Assembly (NCBI GenBank): GCA_964030475.1
Contig: CAXIPT010000005.1
Coordinates: 2,351,164 to 2,415,163 of the forward strand
DNA length: 64,000 nucleotides
From: Tethya wilhelma
Lineage: Eukaryota; Porifera; Demospongiae; Tethyida; Tethyidae
Direction of reading: 5' to 3'
Shown here: one piece after another, positions 1 through 22,385 of the stretch
Position numbering within the stretch: the stretch's first letter is position 1
How the letters are laid out: each line of letters begins with the position of its first letter
The notes under the pieces: generated by a model
The model's input: the letters and a program-made list of their open reading frames with translations, nothing else
Told to the model about the DNA's origin: nothing
Database searches by the model: none
Program-made: the position numbers and the translations under genes

Positions 1-176
1 TTGCTACTCTCACATGAACTGACCCTCAAAAGTTCATGAGCCTATAAACAACTTTGGTTGCTAGGCAATGGCAGACAAGCACACCCAATAACACTCATGT
101 ACATACTTGGTCTGATTCCCAGGCTATACCAATGAAAAAAAAATATGAAGGAGGGAGACTCTATCACACACACTAA

Positions 177-377
177 AGCCTGGTTCACAATATTTTGGGT
201 TGTGTTGGATTGCGTCACAAAAAAAATTTCGTGCGCTTAAACATAACAACATAACGTATCAAATGTGTACTTAGAAACTTTTTCTAATTCTGCATCAACG
301 CTTTGCATCACGGCCGCGTCAACAATATAAAGTACTACGTAATACATGTGTCAATGCGTCATATTGTGAACCAGGCT
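177..377. mobile_element. PIF/Harbinger-like MITE in a collagen intron
   Basis: The two ends are inverted repeats (AGCCTGGTTCAC at the left, GTGAACCAGGCT at the right). TAA directly abuts both ends, at 174-176 and 378-380, as a 3-bp target-site duplication, which is typical of PIF/Harbinger insertions (TWA). About 200 bp, no coding capacity. Everything before 453 is intron of the collagen gene. Confidence 0.6.
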
Positions 378-452
378 TAACACACATATACATTATGCTG
401 ATCGCACACACAATGTGCAGTTGTACAATATAATGTTCTATTTCCCCTACAG

Positions 453-8667
<8,215 letters not shown>

Positions 8668-9496
8668 GCATGTGCAGAACAATTCAGAAGTAGCTACTAG
8701 CTAGATAATAGATTGTTTTTGCTTCTACTACTGTAATAGTTGGTGTAGCTGGGAACTGTATGTATGAATGTGTTTTACAACAATAATAGCATGTTTTCTG
8801 TTTATGTTGAATTTTCACTCAATCACTACTATTATAATCTTTTTAAACTGATTGATATTTATTTCATTTGTAACTTTGTGATAATAATATTGTCATATAG
8901 ATCTTTTATAACTGTTAATTGCAATAAGGAACAATTATGCAAAATATACACGGCAATCATGCATCATACAATTAGCTATAGAGCGTATACGTATACCTAC
9001 GTATTTAGTGGACCCTCTGATCATGAGATGTAGGGGTCAACACTGTATTATAAACCTCTCAACAATCGAAGGACACGTGCAATTATACTTAGTTCCCATG
9101 CAAATAATTTATTCCAATATTCCCTAATGTAGCAATATATAAACAGAACCTCTAAGAATTATATATAAGGACACCTCTCCACGAAGGACAAACAATCTGA
9201 ATTTATAATAAATAATATTATTAATTGTCCCAAAGTGTCCTTTGTTCAGATCGAGGTTTCTCTGCATGTATATATAGTGACCATATTATGTTATATCCAT
9301 ATTCAACAATGCAGTAATATATATGTCCTATATAGCTCCATGGTATGCACAGCTATCGTCTATCATATCATAATACACGATTACAATATATTTCTCTTTG
9401 AAAATTAATAACAATAAACCTACATTAATAAGTTAAAAGCACACAAATTAAACTGAGTATTAATAATAAAAAAGCACACACACAAGCCATAAAGTT
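8668..9496. other. Convergent 3' intergenic region
   Basis: AT-rich spacer between the collagen stop and the GSAP-like stop, so it should hold the 3' UTRs of two convergent genes. I see only candidate poly(A) hexamers (AATAAA near 9207 on the + strand; TTTATT near 9106, that is AATAAA on the - strand) and no open reading frame worth calling. Confidence 0.6.
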
Positions 9497-12235
9497 CTAG
9501 GCTGCCTGTACATTTGGTTTCTCTAGTCCTAGCACAGTTGGATCATTCCAGTTCGACATAGCGTACTCGGCTAGCCTGTAATCCAGATTACAAAAGATTT
9601 GGAAAACGACAGGTGCATCCTCTTCATCGCAGCTGTCCAGAAGGAGATCCACAAACCTCCTTGTTGGCACAAATACATTGTTCCTCAAGTACTGGAGAAA
9701 GAGTACCTTGTCCAGACACAGGTAGCCTATGCCAGCGTAGAACGTGTTGAAGCCATTCGGAAGAGGGATGCCAATTTCCATGTGACAGAGAGCATAGGCT
9801 TCAAGGAGCTCATAGAGGATTTGATCTTTGATGGTTGGTGACCGACACAATGCAGTGTTGAGAGGATGATTGTCAGCATTGTAGCCGAGGGACTGCCAAA
9901 TGACCAACAGCAAGGTGCAAGAGTGTTTCTCCAGCTCCGAGTAAAATGATGCCACAGTGTTGTGTGCTTCATTTCGAGCTCTCAGTGACATATTCTGGGC
10001 AATTGTTCGAACAAGTTTTTCTCGTATCGAAACAGCCTCTTCTGCCAATGAAGCACACTGGTCATCTTCGTACACTAGGAACGTCAGCATTCCATGAGGG
10101 TCCTGAGCAACTCGTGCAGGTGTTACTTTAGTTTGAGATCTTCGTGTTAGTGTCGATGTAAGTTTCCCCAGGATCGTTCCAGAAGAGCCAGGAGCACCTC
10201 CAAACTGAGGTGAGGAAGGAGTGACCCCTCTTCGACTGGCTTTTGCTTGCTTGCCACGACTCTGAGCTGAACCAGTAGGAGTTGTAGGTTCTGCATTTGC
10301 TTCGTCTAGAGAGGCACTGACCACCGACTGGATGTCCACTCGGGGGAGGCTAGTGGGCTGGCTGATGACAGCGTTGTGACAGAGAACCTCGAACGGCTGG
10401 TCGGCCGGTGGGCTGTAATTGAGGAGCTCTTCGGGTGTGGCAGCAACTAGCTTCTGGTCGGATTGAACTAGAAGTTGTTTGATCAAATTGGGAATGGGGG
10501 ACACTTTAAGGAGTGCCAACTTGGCACCGTCTCGGTTCTTGAAGACTTTACCGTGAAATGTAGGCGACATGGTCAGTGGTAGCTGCTTGGCAAAGTACTT
10601 CTTACAGTCAAAGTAGACATTGGCAAAACTCGAAGCAATGATGAACTCTGCAAATAGCCTGTTGTCAAACATTCGCATCGGAGTTTGACAGATGTGCTCA
10701 ATCATCGACAAAGCCAGGCCGTGGTGACGAAACCCGACCACCATGAGATGGAGCAGACTCTCCATGAGATCTGAATCACTGCACCTTTTGAAGAGGTTGA
10801 AGAAGCCTTGAACGTGAAGATTACACTCGTAAATGACGCTAGAATTACACTCCAGAAACGTCTCTCCTTGGAGTGTCGAGCTCAGGGCTGAAGCAAGCAC
10901 TGGCTGTGGTGAAGAGGACTGCTTCATAGGAAGAGAGGACCCATCGGAAGAGGGCTCCATTGGGAGAGAAGATGGTAAGAGAGTAGCTAGTTCCGGTCCA
11001 AACATGAGATGATGACAGGGGTCTACTCGTGGGCCCACATTCAGGAGGTGGAACATAAAGCCTGGGATGTAAGCGGCGACAAAACTACCCAGTAGCATGA
11101 AATGGATCCGCATGCCCTCATTGGTGGGTGAGGTGAGAGGCACTTGGCCATACAGGACGTAGCCGTTGTGAACGATGAACACAGAGTAGTCGATCTTTCC
11201 ACCATGGTGTGAATCTTGGCTAGGAGCCTCGGAGTCAGCTTTCGAGGCTACACCAGACGAATGCTGGAGACAGACGCACAAGAAACCATCGTTACGTTGC
11301 AACACTTGCATGTTAAGATCGTTAGCAGGCATTGTGAATGAGAATGGCGAATGGAAGTAAGTTCGCGAGCCACGATCGAGGTTTTGCTCCGTGGTTGTCA
11401 GAGGGAGGGAGAGAGTGAACACATGTTGGTGTTTCGAGTAGGAAAAGCTCTTGCAATGAAGGACAAGAGCATTGCGTCCATTCGAAGACGAACCCCGTGG
11501 TCGATTCAAGTCAGACTCAAACCGAGCATAGTAGAGCCACTGGTTTTTTGGGTCCCACTGATACCAGGTGAATTTTTGCACTATGGTTTCTGGTTCTGGT
11601 TGCGAGACCATGATTGCACCTAGACGTATCAATTGCATCTTGATGTGGTATACACAGATAAGGACCCCGGGCACAATTATAAGTAAATGGGACATTTGAT
11701 GAGATCGCCCGATGCGGTTTTTAGGGGTGGACACATCGGGCTGGATGAACTGTAGCAAACGAAATTCTGGGCTCTGAATATCGAGAGTGAACGTACGTCC
11801 TTGAGGTTGGATCTCGGCAATGAAACTATCGTAGACTTCAGTGCCCAGCTCTGGGACATCCTTGATCATGAATGTGAGCAAGGTACGCTCGTGGTTCACC
11901 GAAGCAGCGACTATATTCGCCTGAGTCTCATGATGATAGAGTGTGCGATATGCTGGAGAGAACTGTGTGTACCAGCCAACACTAGTGACCACGTTTCCAG
12001 CGTTGTTCTTCTTATCCCAGGCGAAGAGCACCCCTCCATCACGACTCTGGCCAACAAGACGAGCACTGGAGTGCACCATTTCGGCGACATCACTCCCTTC
12101 TGACGGTACGAGATGGTCATTAACGAATTGATTGAAGTCGAACACCTTAGAGAAACGAAGCAGCGGCTCTGGAGTGTTCGGATCGAAGCTCTCAAAGGGT
12201 GGCTGCTGGGGCTGCTCCTTTGCCTTTGCTGCCAT
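9497..12235 (-). CDS. GSAP: Gamma-secretase activating protein (GSAP) homologue
   Basis: 912 aa from one uninterrupted exon, against about 850 aa in human. In mammals GSAP is reported to bind gamma-secretase and APP C-terminal fragments, and a C-terminal 16-kDa fragment is the active species. The match rests on several blocks in order: an N-terminal beta-rich half (VNHERTLLTF; FTWYQWDPKNQWLYYARF, human WAQWDMSEQRLYYI), YIPGFMFHLLNVGP (human YLPGHFFHLLNVQ), EFIIASSFANVY (human EFIIASSYWSVY) and, in the C-terminal GSAP-16 region, PLPNGFNTFYAGIGYLCL (human PLPPGFHTLHTILGVQCL). A Ser/Thr-rich low-complexity insert near residues 650-700 separates the halves. The start (MAAKAKEQPQQ) is the first Met and lies next to the shared promoter with the reductase gene. 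No frameshift seen. Confidence 0.85.
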   Translation of the reverse strand: MAAKAKEQPQQPPFESFDPNTPEPLLRFSKVFDFNQFVNDHLVPSEGSDVAEMVHSSARLVGQSRDGGVLFAWDKKNNAGNVVTSVGWYTQFSPAYRTLYHHETQANIVAASVNHERTLLTFMIKDVPELGTEVYDSFIAEIQPQGRTFTLDIQSPEFRLLQFIQPDVSTPKNRIGRSHQMSHLLIIVPGVLICVYHIKMQLIRLGAIMVSQPEPETIVQKFTWYQWDPKNQWLYYARFESDLNRPRGSSSNGRNALVLHCKSFSYSKHQHVFTLSLPLTTTEQNLDRGSRTYFHSPFSFTMPANDLNMQVLQRNDGFLCVCLQHSSGVASKADSEAPSQDSHHGGKIDYSVFIVHNGYVLYGQVPLTSPTNEGMRIHFMLLGSFVAAYIPGFMFHLLNVGPRVDPCHHLMFGPELATLLPSSLPMEPSSDGSSLPMKQSSSPQPVLASALSSTLQGETFLECNSSVIYECNLHVQGFFNLFKRCSDSDLMESLLHLMVVGFRHHGLALSMIEHICQTPMRMFDNRLFAEFIIASSFANVYFDCKKYFAKQLPLTMSPTFHGKVFKNRDGAKLALLKVSPIPNLIKQLLVQSDQKLVAATPEELLNYSPPADQPFEVLCHNAVISQPTSLPRVDIQSVVSASLDEANAEPTTPTGSAQSRGKQAKASRRGVTPSSPQFGGAPGSSGTILGKLTSTLTRRSQTKVTPARVAQDPHGMLTFLVYEDDQCASLAEEAVSIREKLVRTIAQNMSLRARNEAHNTVASFYSELEKHSCTLLLVIWQSLGYNADNHPLNTALCRSPTIKDQILYELLEAYALCHMEIGIPLPNGFNTFYAGIGYLCLDKVLFLQYLRNNVFVPTRRFVDLLLDSCDEEDAPVVFQIFCNLDYRLAEYAMSNWNDPTVLGLEKPNVQAA

Positions 12236-12400
12236 TGTGTTTGTTTATGGAAGTCACATGACTCGCTGCAAAAAAAATCATTAACCCTTTATGACAAAAC
12301 CTCCACGTGGTATCCAAAGTACTCCAGTAGTATCCAAAGTACTCCAAAGGCAAAGCAAAGGAAGCAGGCCTCTTTGAGGCGCTTAAAGTTGCTGTCAAAC
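12236..12400. promoter_or_regulatory. Bidirectional promoter, GSAP / thioredoxin reductase
   Basis: Only 165 bp separate the divergent starts of the GSAP homologue (-) and the reductase (+), so both must be driven from here. It contains two direct copies of TATCCAAAGTACTCCA (around 12311 and 12331) and no obvious TATA box, as expected for a housekeeping bidirectional promoter. Confidence 0.6.
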
Positions 12401-15680
<3,280 letters not shown>

Positions 15681-16182
15681 GTGAGTTTGCTTGTAAAGTT
15701 TATTATTCATGAGTGGGAAACAAGCAAGTATAATTAAGTCTAAAACTAAGCATTTGCAAAAGTTTCAAGTCCATATATAAGAGGTGCATGTAGTAATTGA
15801 AATTTTGCTACCCCAAATCTGATGATTATAGAAAATTGAGTGCTTTGATTTCGTACACTGTATATTGGTTATTAAAGTTATTTTTAATAGTAATAATTCA
15901 GAGAAAATTATCCTTAAAGCCTTCAGCATGTTTTGTATGCCAAATTTTTTTTTAATTATTGCTAAACAATATGAAACATAATAATGATAATATTATAATC
16001 ATTATTTTTAAGACATCTGTGAAATATGTAAGAAATCTACGTGTGCTCATAGTATTTAATTGTTACTTGGAATATTTTATAACAGAAAAAGCAACAAAAA
16101 CATACAATATAATTATGTGATCTAAAAAACTCCCCCTTCATCACATGCACACACACTCACAGTAACAAAACACTATACTTTG
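15681..16182. other. Start of the giant reductase intron 14
   Basis: Exon 14 ends GCAATGAAT|GTGAGT, a strong donor. About 500 bp of AT-rich sequence follows with no gene before the 3' end of the first nested (-) gene. The intron runs 30,720 bp to the acceptor at 46400. Confidence 0.7.
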
Positions 16183-17202
16183 TTACTTGATAGCCACATA
16201 GCAGCAATGGCACAGACAGTATTCTTCAGAAATATAAGGAAGATCATAGCATTTGTTGTTGCATTTTGCACAGATGTACTCCCTTTTGAATGCAAAGTTG
16301 GTGCTGCCATGTTCTGCCATGGTTTCTAACTTTGTCCAGGCATCCAGGAAAGTACCAGCCACTCTTTGGGTTGCAAGAATTTCAAGATTTGCTTTAGATT
16401 CTGCTTTCTCTACAATTTTTCTGAGAAGTGTTGTACGATCTGTGGCATGATCAGATAGCTGCTTGAACATCAGCCAGAAAGTGATTGCTTCCTGTAGAAA
16501 GCTAATTGTTTCTTTCAGCTGAGTTAGCTTGTCATGGTATTCACATCTTTGTTTTTCTAGTTGCTGCTTCGGCTGAGATAAATTAGTTAACTGAGAGTTA
16601 AGTTCAGCCATTTTTTGTTTTCTTTTACTCACTGCAGATTGTGCATTTTCATATTCTTTTTTGTTATTGTCCACCATTCGTTGGGCACTATCAACTTTTA
16701 TTCCTAAATTCTTGATTGCTTGTCCCACCATAGTTCCAGCTGCTGCGCCAGCTATTACCCCCCCTACCCCACCAGTACATATTCCAAAAAATATACCACT
16801 AACTAGTGAAACAGTTTGAGCTTTTTTAGCAGCCTTTTCCTTTTCTCTAAGCTCCTCCTTAGCAGTTTTGAGGTTTTCTCGAGCAATTGCTAGTTCGCGC
16901 CACTTTTCTTCTGCGATACCACTGTGGAAGAACAAGTTTGATTCTATACAGCTTATTTCACTCTGCTTTTCTCTCTCTTGTCTCTCACACTCTTCAATTT
17001 TCCATTGAATTTTCTCTCCTTCCTGTATATCCAACTCCTGAATTTTAGTTATTTGCTTAGCTAGCCTTTCTGTTTGTCCTGCAAGCTCTGTTCCAGTTTC
17101 TTGAAGCTCTTGAAGGTGCTCAGAAGAGTGTTCCAAGTCGGCTAGAATTTGTTTAACAAGTTTAACACAATGTTTCCCCTTACTTGTAACTGATTTTTCC
17201 AT
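16183..17202 (-). CDS. Coiled-coil / glycine-zipper / CxxC-knuckle protein, paralogue 1
   Basis: 339 aa, single exon, nested in reductase intron 14 on the opposite strand. Not a named family to me. Visible architecture: an amphipathic N-terminal coiled coil (about 1-125, rich in E/K/Q); a hydrophobic glycine-zipper stretch (about 130-160, SLVSGIFFGICTGGVGGVIA then GAAAGTMVG); a second coiled coil (about 170-230); the family signature AITFWLMFKQLSDHATDRT (about 240-260); a C-terminal CAKC...CLCHCC pair around LPYI, which looks like a small zinc site. A TATATAA box lies about 80 bp upstream (near 17284-17290, - strand). A membrane-inserting hairpin between coiled coils recalls alpha-helical pore formers or ApoL-like proteins, but that is architecture only. 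Confidence 0.8.
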   Translation of the reverse strand: MEKSVTSKGKHCVKLVKQILADLEHSSEHLQELQETGTELAGQTERLAKQITKIQELDIQEGEKIQWKIEECERQEREKQSEISCIESNLFFHSGIAEEKWRELAIARENLKTAKEELREKEKAAKKAQTVSLVSGIFFGICTGGVGGVIAGAAAGTMVGQAIKNLGIKVDSAQRMVDNNKKEYENAQSAVSKRKQKMAELNSQLTNLSQPKQQLEKQRCEYHDKLTQLKETISFLQEAITFWLMFKQLSDHATDRTTLLRKIVEKAESKANLEILATQRVAGTFLDAWTKLETMAEHGSTNFAFKREYICAKCNNKCYDLPYISEEYCLCHCCYVAIK

Positions 17203-18130
17203 CTTGTCTTAGCACTTCACGTGACAAATCCTGCATTTGTAAATTAAGTTTTGCCAACACTTAGTATGTATAACTCCCGAGTTATATAAAGTGCTTGTGC
17301 ATGCAGTTTTATAGTCCTGCTGCTATGCTGTGTGTGTGTGTTTGTGGGGGGGGGGGGAGAAGGGTCTTTTGATATGTTAATTTTATACCTCTATAATTAT
17401 TGTAGTGCTGATCAAGTATATATGTGAATTTGTTTGGCACTATTACTAGAAAAATAAACAATTGTGACATTTCTACTTATAGGTTTAATACCATAATTTA
17501 ACTAATATTTACATCAGTCAAATATTCATGTGTGTTACCATGTGCGAAAATTAACTCGGCACACAAAATTTTGACGCACCTACTGGCATATCATACTATG
17601 GAATTTGCCATGCACTAATGCAAGCTAGGACATATTATGCTAAGGGTTATATGCTCCACTGTGCCTTGTTTAAATGCATAAGTATTCATGTACTGTAGCT
17701 ATTGAAATAGATATCGTCAATATTAGAACACACACACCCTTTAAACTGCTGAGCATACAGAATTAATCTATGGAAACCAAATTTAGTATAATTTTTAAGT
17801 TCTGATTTATTAGTGCTAAACAAATTTATATTTGCTTGATAAGATCTAATTAATTTTGCCTGAGTGCAGAGTGTGCAGTTATTATTATTATTATTATTAT
17901 TATCATCATCATAATAGTCTCTATACTGCAAATAGCTGAAAGACAGACATTGTCTAGCAATGCTGCTTGTGACAAAAACAAGTTAAATAACATAATATAA
18001 TAGAGTAAGATGAAAATAATAATTGTAACTGACTGTACATAACTTAAAAGTGAAAAATGATAAATGATAGGTAAAGTTACAGTTCAGAAATTATAGATCT
18101 CAATTGTCGAGACATTGACACATTTATTAC
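17203..18130. other. Upstream region of paralogue 1 and AT-rich intron sequence
   Basis: Proximally holds the TATA region of the gene at 16183-17202. It then has a G run (17347-17359), a segment repeated at 37247-37400 and 40090-40250 (ACCTCTATAATTATAGTGCTGATCAAG...), and an ATT microsatellite near 17880. No coding sequence seen. Confidence 0.6.
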
Positions 18131-18600
18131 AGGGCCATGCATACCGGAATGAGCAAACATACATTGTTGAAGTCAAAGTGGTTGATGAAATTATTCCAGA
18201 GATAGGAGAGTAGTTTGGACTTAATGGATATATAAGAGTCATTTAATTAAGTTAATTCATGTGGGGGAGGGTATTCCATAAACGAACCATCCTGTTGAAG
18301 TAAGAGTGTTGAGTTGAACAAAGTCTAGATCTATTGTGAACAAGTTTGCCCGTTGTGGCTGACCGAGTGCTAGTCCTTGTGAAAAAGTAACATAGTTAGC
18401 AACATCGAAATTGTCTGGAGGCTCTTTGGAGCATTTGATGAGGAAGAGCTAGAATGTCCTGTATCTCATACCAATACATCAGGGGAAACAGATGGAGAGA
18501 TATTAGTCTAGATTTGCCAGTAAGTGGTGACATTCCCTGTAGATTGGTTAAGAATTAATAAACCTTGTTGCCCGCCTCTGGACTTGTTCCAGTAGGAGGA
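18131..18600 (-). mobile_element. Fragment of a non-LTR retrotransposon, RT C-terminal tail
   Basis: Read on the - strand this gives, across several frames and stops, the typical tail of LINE reverse transcriptase ORFs: LEQVQRR(A)TRF near 18590, an arginine-spaced region, a block like NVANYVTF near 18390, then WNTLPH (decayed) and LWNNFINHFD near 18170. Frames are broken and no 5' part is present, so it is a dead fragment. The clade cannot be fixed from this tail. Confidence 0.6.
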
Positions 18601-18610
18601 TGTCCTTGAG

Positions 18611-18862
18611 ATGATTATAAAAGGGTATTCATGTTGCTGCAGTAGCAACACTGGATGTGTTGCTAATTGTGCACTTTGCCTATTAAGTGCAGAGTGTGCA
18701 GTTATAAAATGGTATTCATGTTGCTGCAGTAGCATGTGGGATGTGTTAATTGCTAATCAAGTGTGCACTTTGCCTGCATGAGTGCAGAGTGTGCAGTTAT
18801 AGTTGGAAAGGGTATTCATGTTGCTGCAGTAGCAACTGTGGGATGTGTTGCTAATTGTATAC
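18611..18862. repeat. Tandem repeat, about 90-bp unit, nearly three copies
   Basis: Units at about 18615-18701, 18702-18796 and 18797-18862 share GGTATTCATGTTGCTGCAGT, a GGATGTG block, GTGCACTTTGCCT and GTGCAGAGTGTGCAG. A stray piece of the unit end occurs near 17860, next to the ATT microsatellite. Confidence 0.7.
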
Positions 18863-19066
18863 ACTCTGTATGATTATAGGCATTTATGTTTTTGTATATA
18901 CCTATAAGACTGAATGTAGCTATGATATAGCCATGGTACCAATCACGCTTGTGATACTGAGCAAGAAGTATAGTACTTTTGTCACAATCTGTGAAGGCAA
19001 GCTAATTTAGCTGCCACTGCTTGACAATCACGCACTTTACAAGTCTGTGGGATTAGAATAAAATTA

Positions 19067-19255
19067 TACCGTAAATCGCGAAATTTCGTGTTAAAAAATT
19101 TTTCATACATTAAACTTTCGTGTGGAATAATTTTTGCAGCATCGCCACGTTACGCAGCCTCACCCACTATTATGCAATTTTTCATGCGTTTAATTTTCGT
19201 ACTCTGCAGCGACTACGAAAATTTATCAACTATGAAATTTTCACGATTTACAGTA
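19067..19255. mobile_element. MITE of the TACCGTA...TACGGTA family
   Basis: Left end TACCGTAAATCGCGAAATTT, right end (diverged) CACGATTTACAGTA: terminal inverted repeats with TA at the outer edge, as in Tc1/mariner-like MITEs. The interior is made of GAAAATTT/AAATTTTC blocks. Non-coding. Confidence 0.55.
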
Positions 19256-20969
19256 TATATGCATGCATGCACTGTGTACATATTATATATAGGACCCCCG
19301 ATGGACTCTAAATACTGCGCCGTATACAGTACATAGGTATAGGAAAGGTCTATATATAGTTATGTATAAACCTGGATGTCTCAGAGGGCAGGAAATCAAG
19401 CATAATATTATATAGTTCATGCATTGTCTCCTACGGTTTTATTCTTCAAATTAAGAGACTGTCACGGTCGTATAAAATGGCAGCGCTAGCTATGCATGCA
19501 TAGTTTCTAAGTTGTGACATTAACTGCATAGCTTAGACAGAAAATAGAAAAATTCAACAAGCATGAAACAGCTGGAAATGATGCTTTATGAATGGGTCAC
19601 GCCCATTAGTGGGCAAAGTGAACAGAGTTTGTACTTGCTGATATTTTTAGTAAGTATTTTGCAAGCCAAATGAGCCTTCCATTTAATTGAAATAAAAACA
19701 GCAAACCAGATAGAGCAGGCAAGGAGAAGGATCCTTAAACAGTGGGAATAGCAACAAAGTTGAGAAAATGGCAGTCATTTTGCATGAGAAAAAGCATAAT
19801 ATTATGCCATAGAGTGTAATAGTTACACGCTTGCTATACGTTGACGTCATAAGTCATTAATATCTTGAAATCATAAATGGTAACTTTGAATGCTTGTCAA
19901 TCATATACATGCAAGATTTTGTCAACTTGATATAGTGTATAAATGTTGTCAGGCTACCTCCTTAGCTTATTTTCACAAAAAATCTGCTGCAAATAGCAAC
20001 TTCAGACTCAGTTGTTCAAAAAATATTAACTTATCCTGTCTGACTGGTTTCGGTACCAGGAAAGTTAGGGTGGTAAGAATACTAGTTGTAGATAGTATGA
20101 TAGTTCTACCTGTTAGGCTGCTTGTTCAACCCAGTAATCATTACTGTGTCGTTTACAATGACTTAATTGCTTTGCCCATAGCTAGTAGTTACGCCCACGA
20201 TTGTGAGTCGTCATTTCCCTAGAACACGTGGATTTTTCGAAGTTTAATTAGCTTATTTGTGCACAACGGTGTGTACCAGGCTCCTTTTTTTCCCCTCCTC
20301 GGAGCCTGGGTATGAGGCTAGACTTTACATGTATGCTTTCAGACTATATATACAAGATATTTTGAGCAAGCCAATGGGTGTTCTAGTGCAATAAGATTTA
20401 GTCTGCAATTAAATGAGAAGCTGGCAGAAGCACCATTCTGCATTTTGGTCTTCTTTTCAGACCTGGCAGTATCACTAGTGTACTAAAAGGTGCCCACCAA
20501 GGGGGTCATAACTCGTCAACATGTGTGTCGCTTATAACTCATCATTATTCATCACACATGCATGTCATTAAAACTCATTATTTTTCCTGTGTGTGAAATC
20601 CATCTATAGTGGCCCATGTATACAAATTAAAGCAATTGTATTAGGCCTATATAGGTATAATTGTACCAAATTCATGTAGCTTTATAGACTATTAGTGACC
20701 TCATTACAGGTTAATGTTTTGTTTATGCTTGGAAACGAGCATGCATACATGTTTTTAATTAATTTAATTAATAATTAATTAGTTTTAATTTAATTTGTTT
20801 TTAACATGCATCTATAAGGGATATAGGGGGAAAACTCGGCAAAACAATTATAGTTATAGTATCTTATAGCTCTGCAAATTAAAAATTGCTCTGCATTATA
20901 AAAAGTTATAAGCATGTGCATGTGCATGTCCTATATGTGTACGTGAAGGGCGAAGTGAAGAGTAGCTTA
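19256..20969. other. Intronic spacer with no recognised gene
   Basis: AT-rich with scattered short palindromes, including CCAGGCTCC...GGAGCCTGG near 20278-20309, a fold-back related to the one at 35168-35220. A poly-AATTAATT tract lies near 20755-20800. The open frame at 19890-20222 has no recognisable domain and I do not call it. Confidence 0.5.
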
Positions 20970-21998
20970 TCAGTTCTTAATAGCCTTGTGACAGTTGTGG
21001 CACACACAGTTTTCTTCAGAAATGTAAGGAAGATTGTTATGTGATTCCTTGCATTTTGCACAGTTGTACTCCATTTTAAATGTAAAGTTGGTACTTCCAT
21101 CTTCTACCATGGTTTCTATCTCAGTCCATGCATCCAGAAGAGTGCTTGCCTTTCTTTTGGTGGAGTTTAGCTGAAGAATTCCAGGATTTTTTTCAGATTC
21201 TGCTTTCTCGACAATTTGTTTGAGACGTGTTGTACGATCTGTGGTATGATCAGATAAGTGCTTGAACATCTCCCAGAAAGTGATTGCCTCCCCTAGAAAG
21301 CTGATTACTTCTTTCAGCTGAGTTACCTTCTCGTGGTACTCATGGCTTTGTCTTTCTAGCTGCTCCTTTTGCCCGGATAAAACAATCAGTTGGGACTTGA
21401 TATTGGAAACCTGCTGTTCACTTTCATTGACTGAAGTTTGTGCATTGCTACAGTCTAGTTCTCTAGCATGTACTCTCTGTTTGGCAGCATCTACTTCTAT
21501 CACCAAGTCCTCAATTGCATTTGCCAAAATAGTACCTGCTGCTGCACCAAATAATGCTCCCCCTACTCCAAAAGTAAGAGCTCCAACTAAAACACTACCA
21601 GCTATCGCTCCAACTTTAGCCTTTTCTGCTTCTTTTTTCTTTGAGCGAAGTCTGTCCTCAGCATTTCTGAGGTCCTGTTGAGCACTGGATAGCCTGTTTT
21701 GATTATCTGTAAGGGTTTGGTGCTTGACATTCAAGGTAGCTTGTGCACTATCCATTTCACGCTGCTTGGCTTCCTTTTTTTCCTCATAATCGGCCACTTG
21801 TCTCTGGGTTTCCTCAACCTTATTTTTGTTGAACTCTTCAACTTTTTTTAGACGACGATTAGCATCCTCTCCAATGTTTGCTAGCTTTGATCCAGCAACC
21901 TCAAGTGTTCGAAGGTTGGCAGAAGAGTGTACTGTTTTTAAATTAGGAAGAACTTTTCTTGCAAGCTCAACCACTTCTTTTCCCTTTGAAATTTCCAT
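20970..21998 (-). CDS. Coiled-coil / glycine-zipper / CxxC-knuckle protein, paralogue 2
   Basis: 342 aa, single exon. Same layout as the gene at 16183-17202: N-terminal coiled coil (1-130; KEVVELARKVLPNL, VHSSANLRTLEVAG), glycine-zipper segment about 133-165 (GSVLVGALTFGVGGALFGAA), coiled coil about 170-235, signature AITFWEMFKHLSDHTTDRTT, and C-terminal CAKC-x7-LPYI-x5-CVCHNC. Its centre is almost identical at the nucleotide level to paralogue 4 (31129-32253), while the C-terminal thirds differ. Upstream, - strand AATATAAAAC lies about 35-45 bp before the ATG. It is head-to-head with the + gene at 22386. Function unknown. Confidence 0.8.
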   Translation of the reverse strand: MEISKGKEVVELARKVLPNLKTVHSSANLRTLEVAGSKLANIGEDANRRLKKVEEFNKNKVEETQRQVADYEEKKEAKQREMDSAQATLNVKHQTLTDNQNRLSSAQQDLRNAEDRLRSKKKEAEKAKVGAIAGSVLVGALTFGVGGALFGAAAGTILANAIEDLVIEVDAAKQRVHARELDCSNAQTSVNESEQQVSNIKSQLIVLSGQKEQLERQSHEYHEKVTQLKEVISFLGEAITFWEMFKHLSDHTTDRTTRLKQIVEKAESEKNPGILQLNSTKRKASTLLDAWTEIETMVEDGSTNFTFKMEYNCAKCKESHNNLPYISEENCVCHNCHKAIKN

Positions 21999-22385
21999 AG
22001 TTTACCGTTGTTTTTTTGCTTCTGTTTCTGCCTGTTTTATATTCTAAGAATAGTCCCTCTCTGTCATGATGTAATAATATTCATTTTTCTCTAGTATTAG
22101 CAATACCCACATGTTATAAACAAATTCATCATGCTTAATCATCACCACAGAAAGTCCCTTCTTAGAGTTCCTACATACTCAGCAATAACTAAAGGTGATT
22201 AATAACTGCTTACAGTGCAATTTATACATGAATATGCTGGGAGAGTCCATGACTATAACGGTTGCATGATGATGAATATGTTCTTATAAATGAGCTCCTA
22301 TAAAAGTTACCTCTATAGATTCCTTGTGAGCTAAAAGAATTTGAAATCCATGCATGTGTGAGTATAATTGTGTGAAAGTATAGTA
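21999..22385. promoter_or_regulatory. Divergent promoter region of two nested genes
   Basis: 387 bp between the (-) paralogue 2 and the (+) coiled-coil gene. A clear TATAAAAG at 22299-22306 sits about 80 bp before the + start, and a TATA-like AATATAAAAC near 22035 serves the - gene. Both genes therefore appear to have their own promoters rather than depending on the host reductase transcript. Confidence 0.55.

Noticed and set aside
17600..20900. Possible further genes in the longest gene-poor stretch of the intron
   Set aside because: Open frames there are short, low complexity or overlap identified repeats; nothing with recognisable composition or splice structure.
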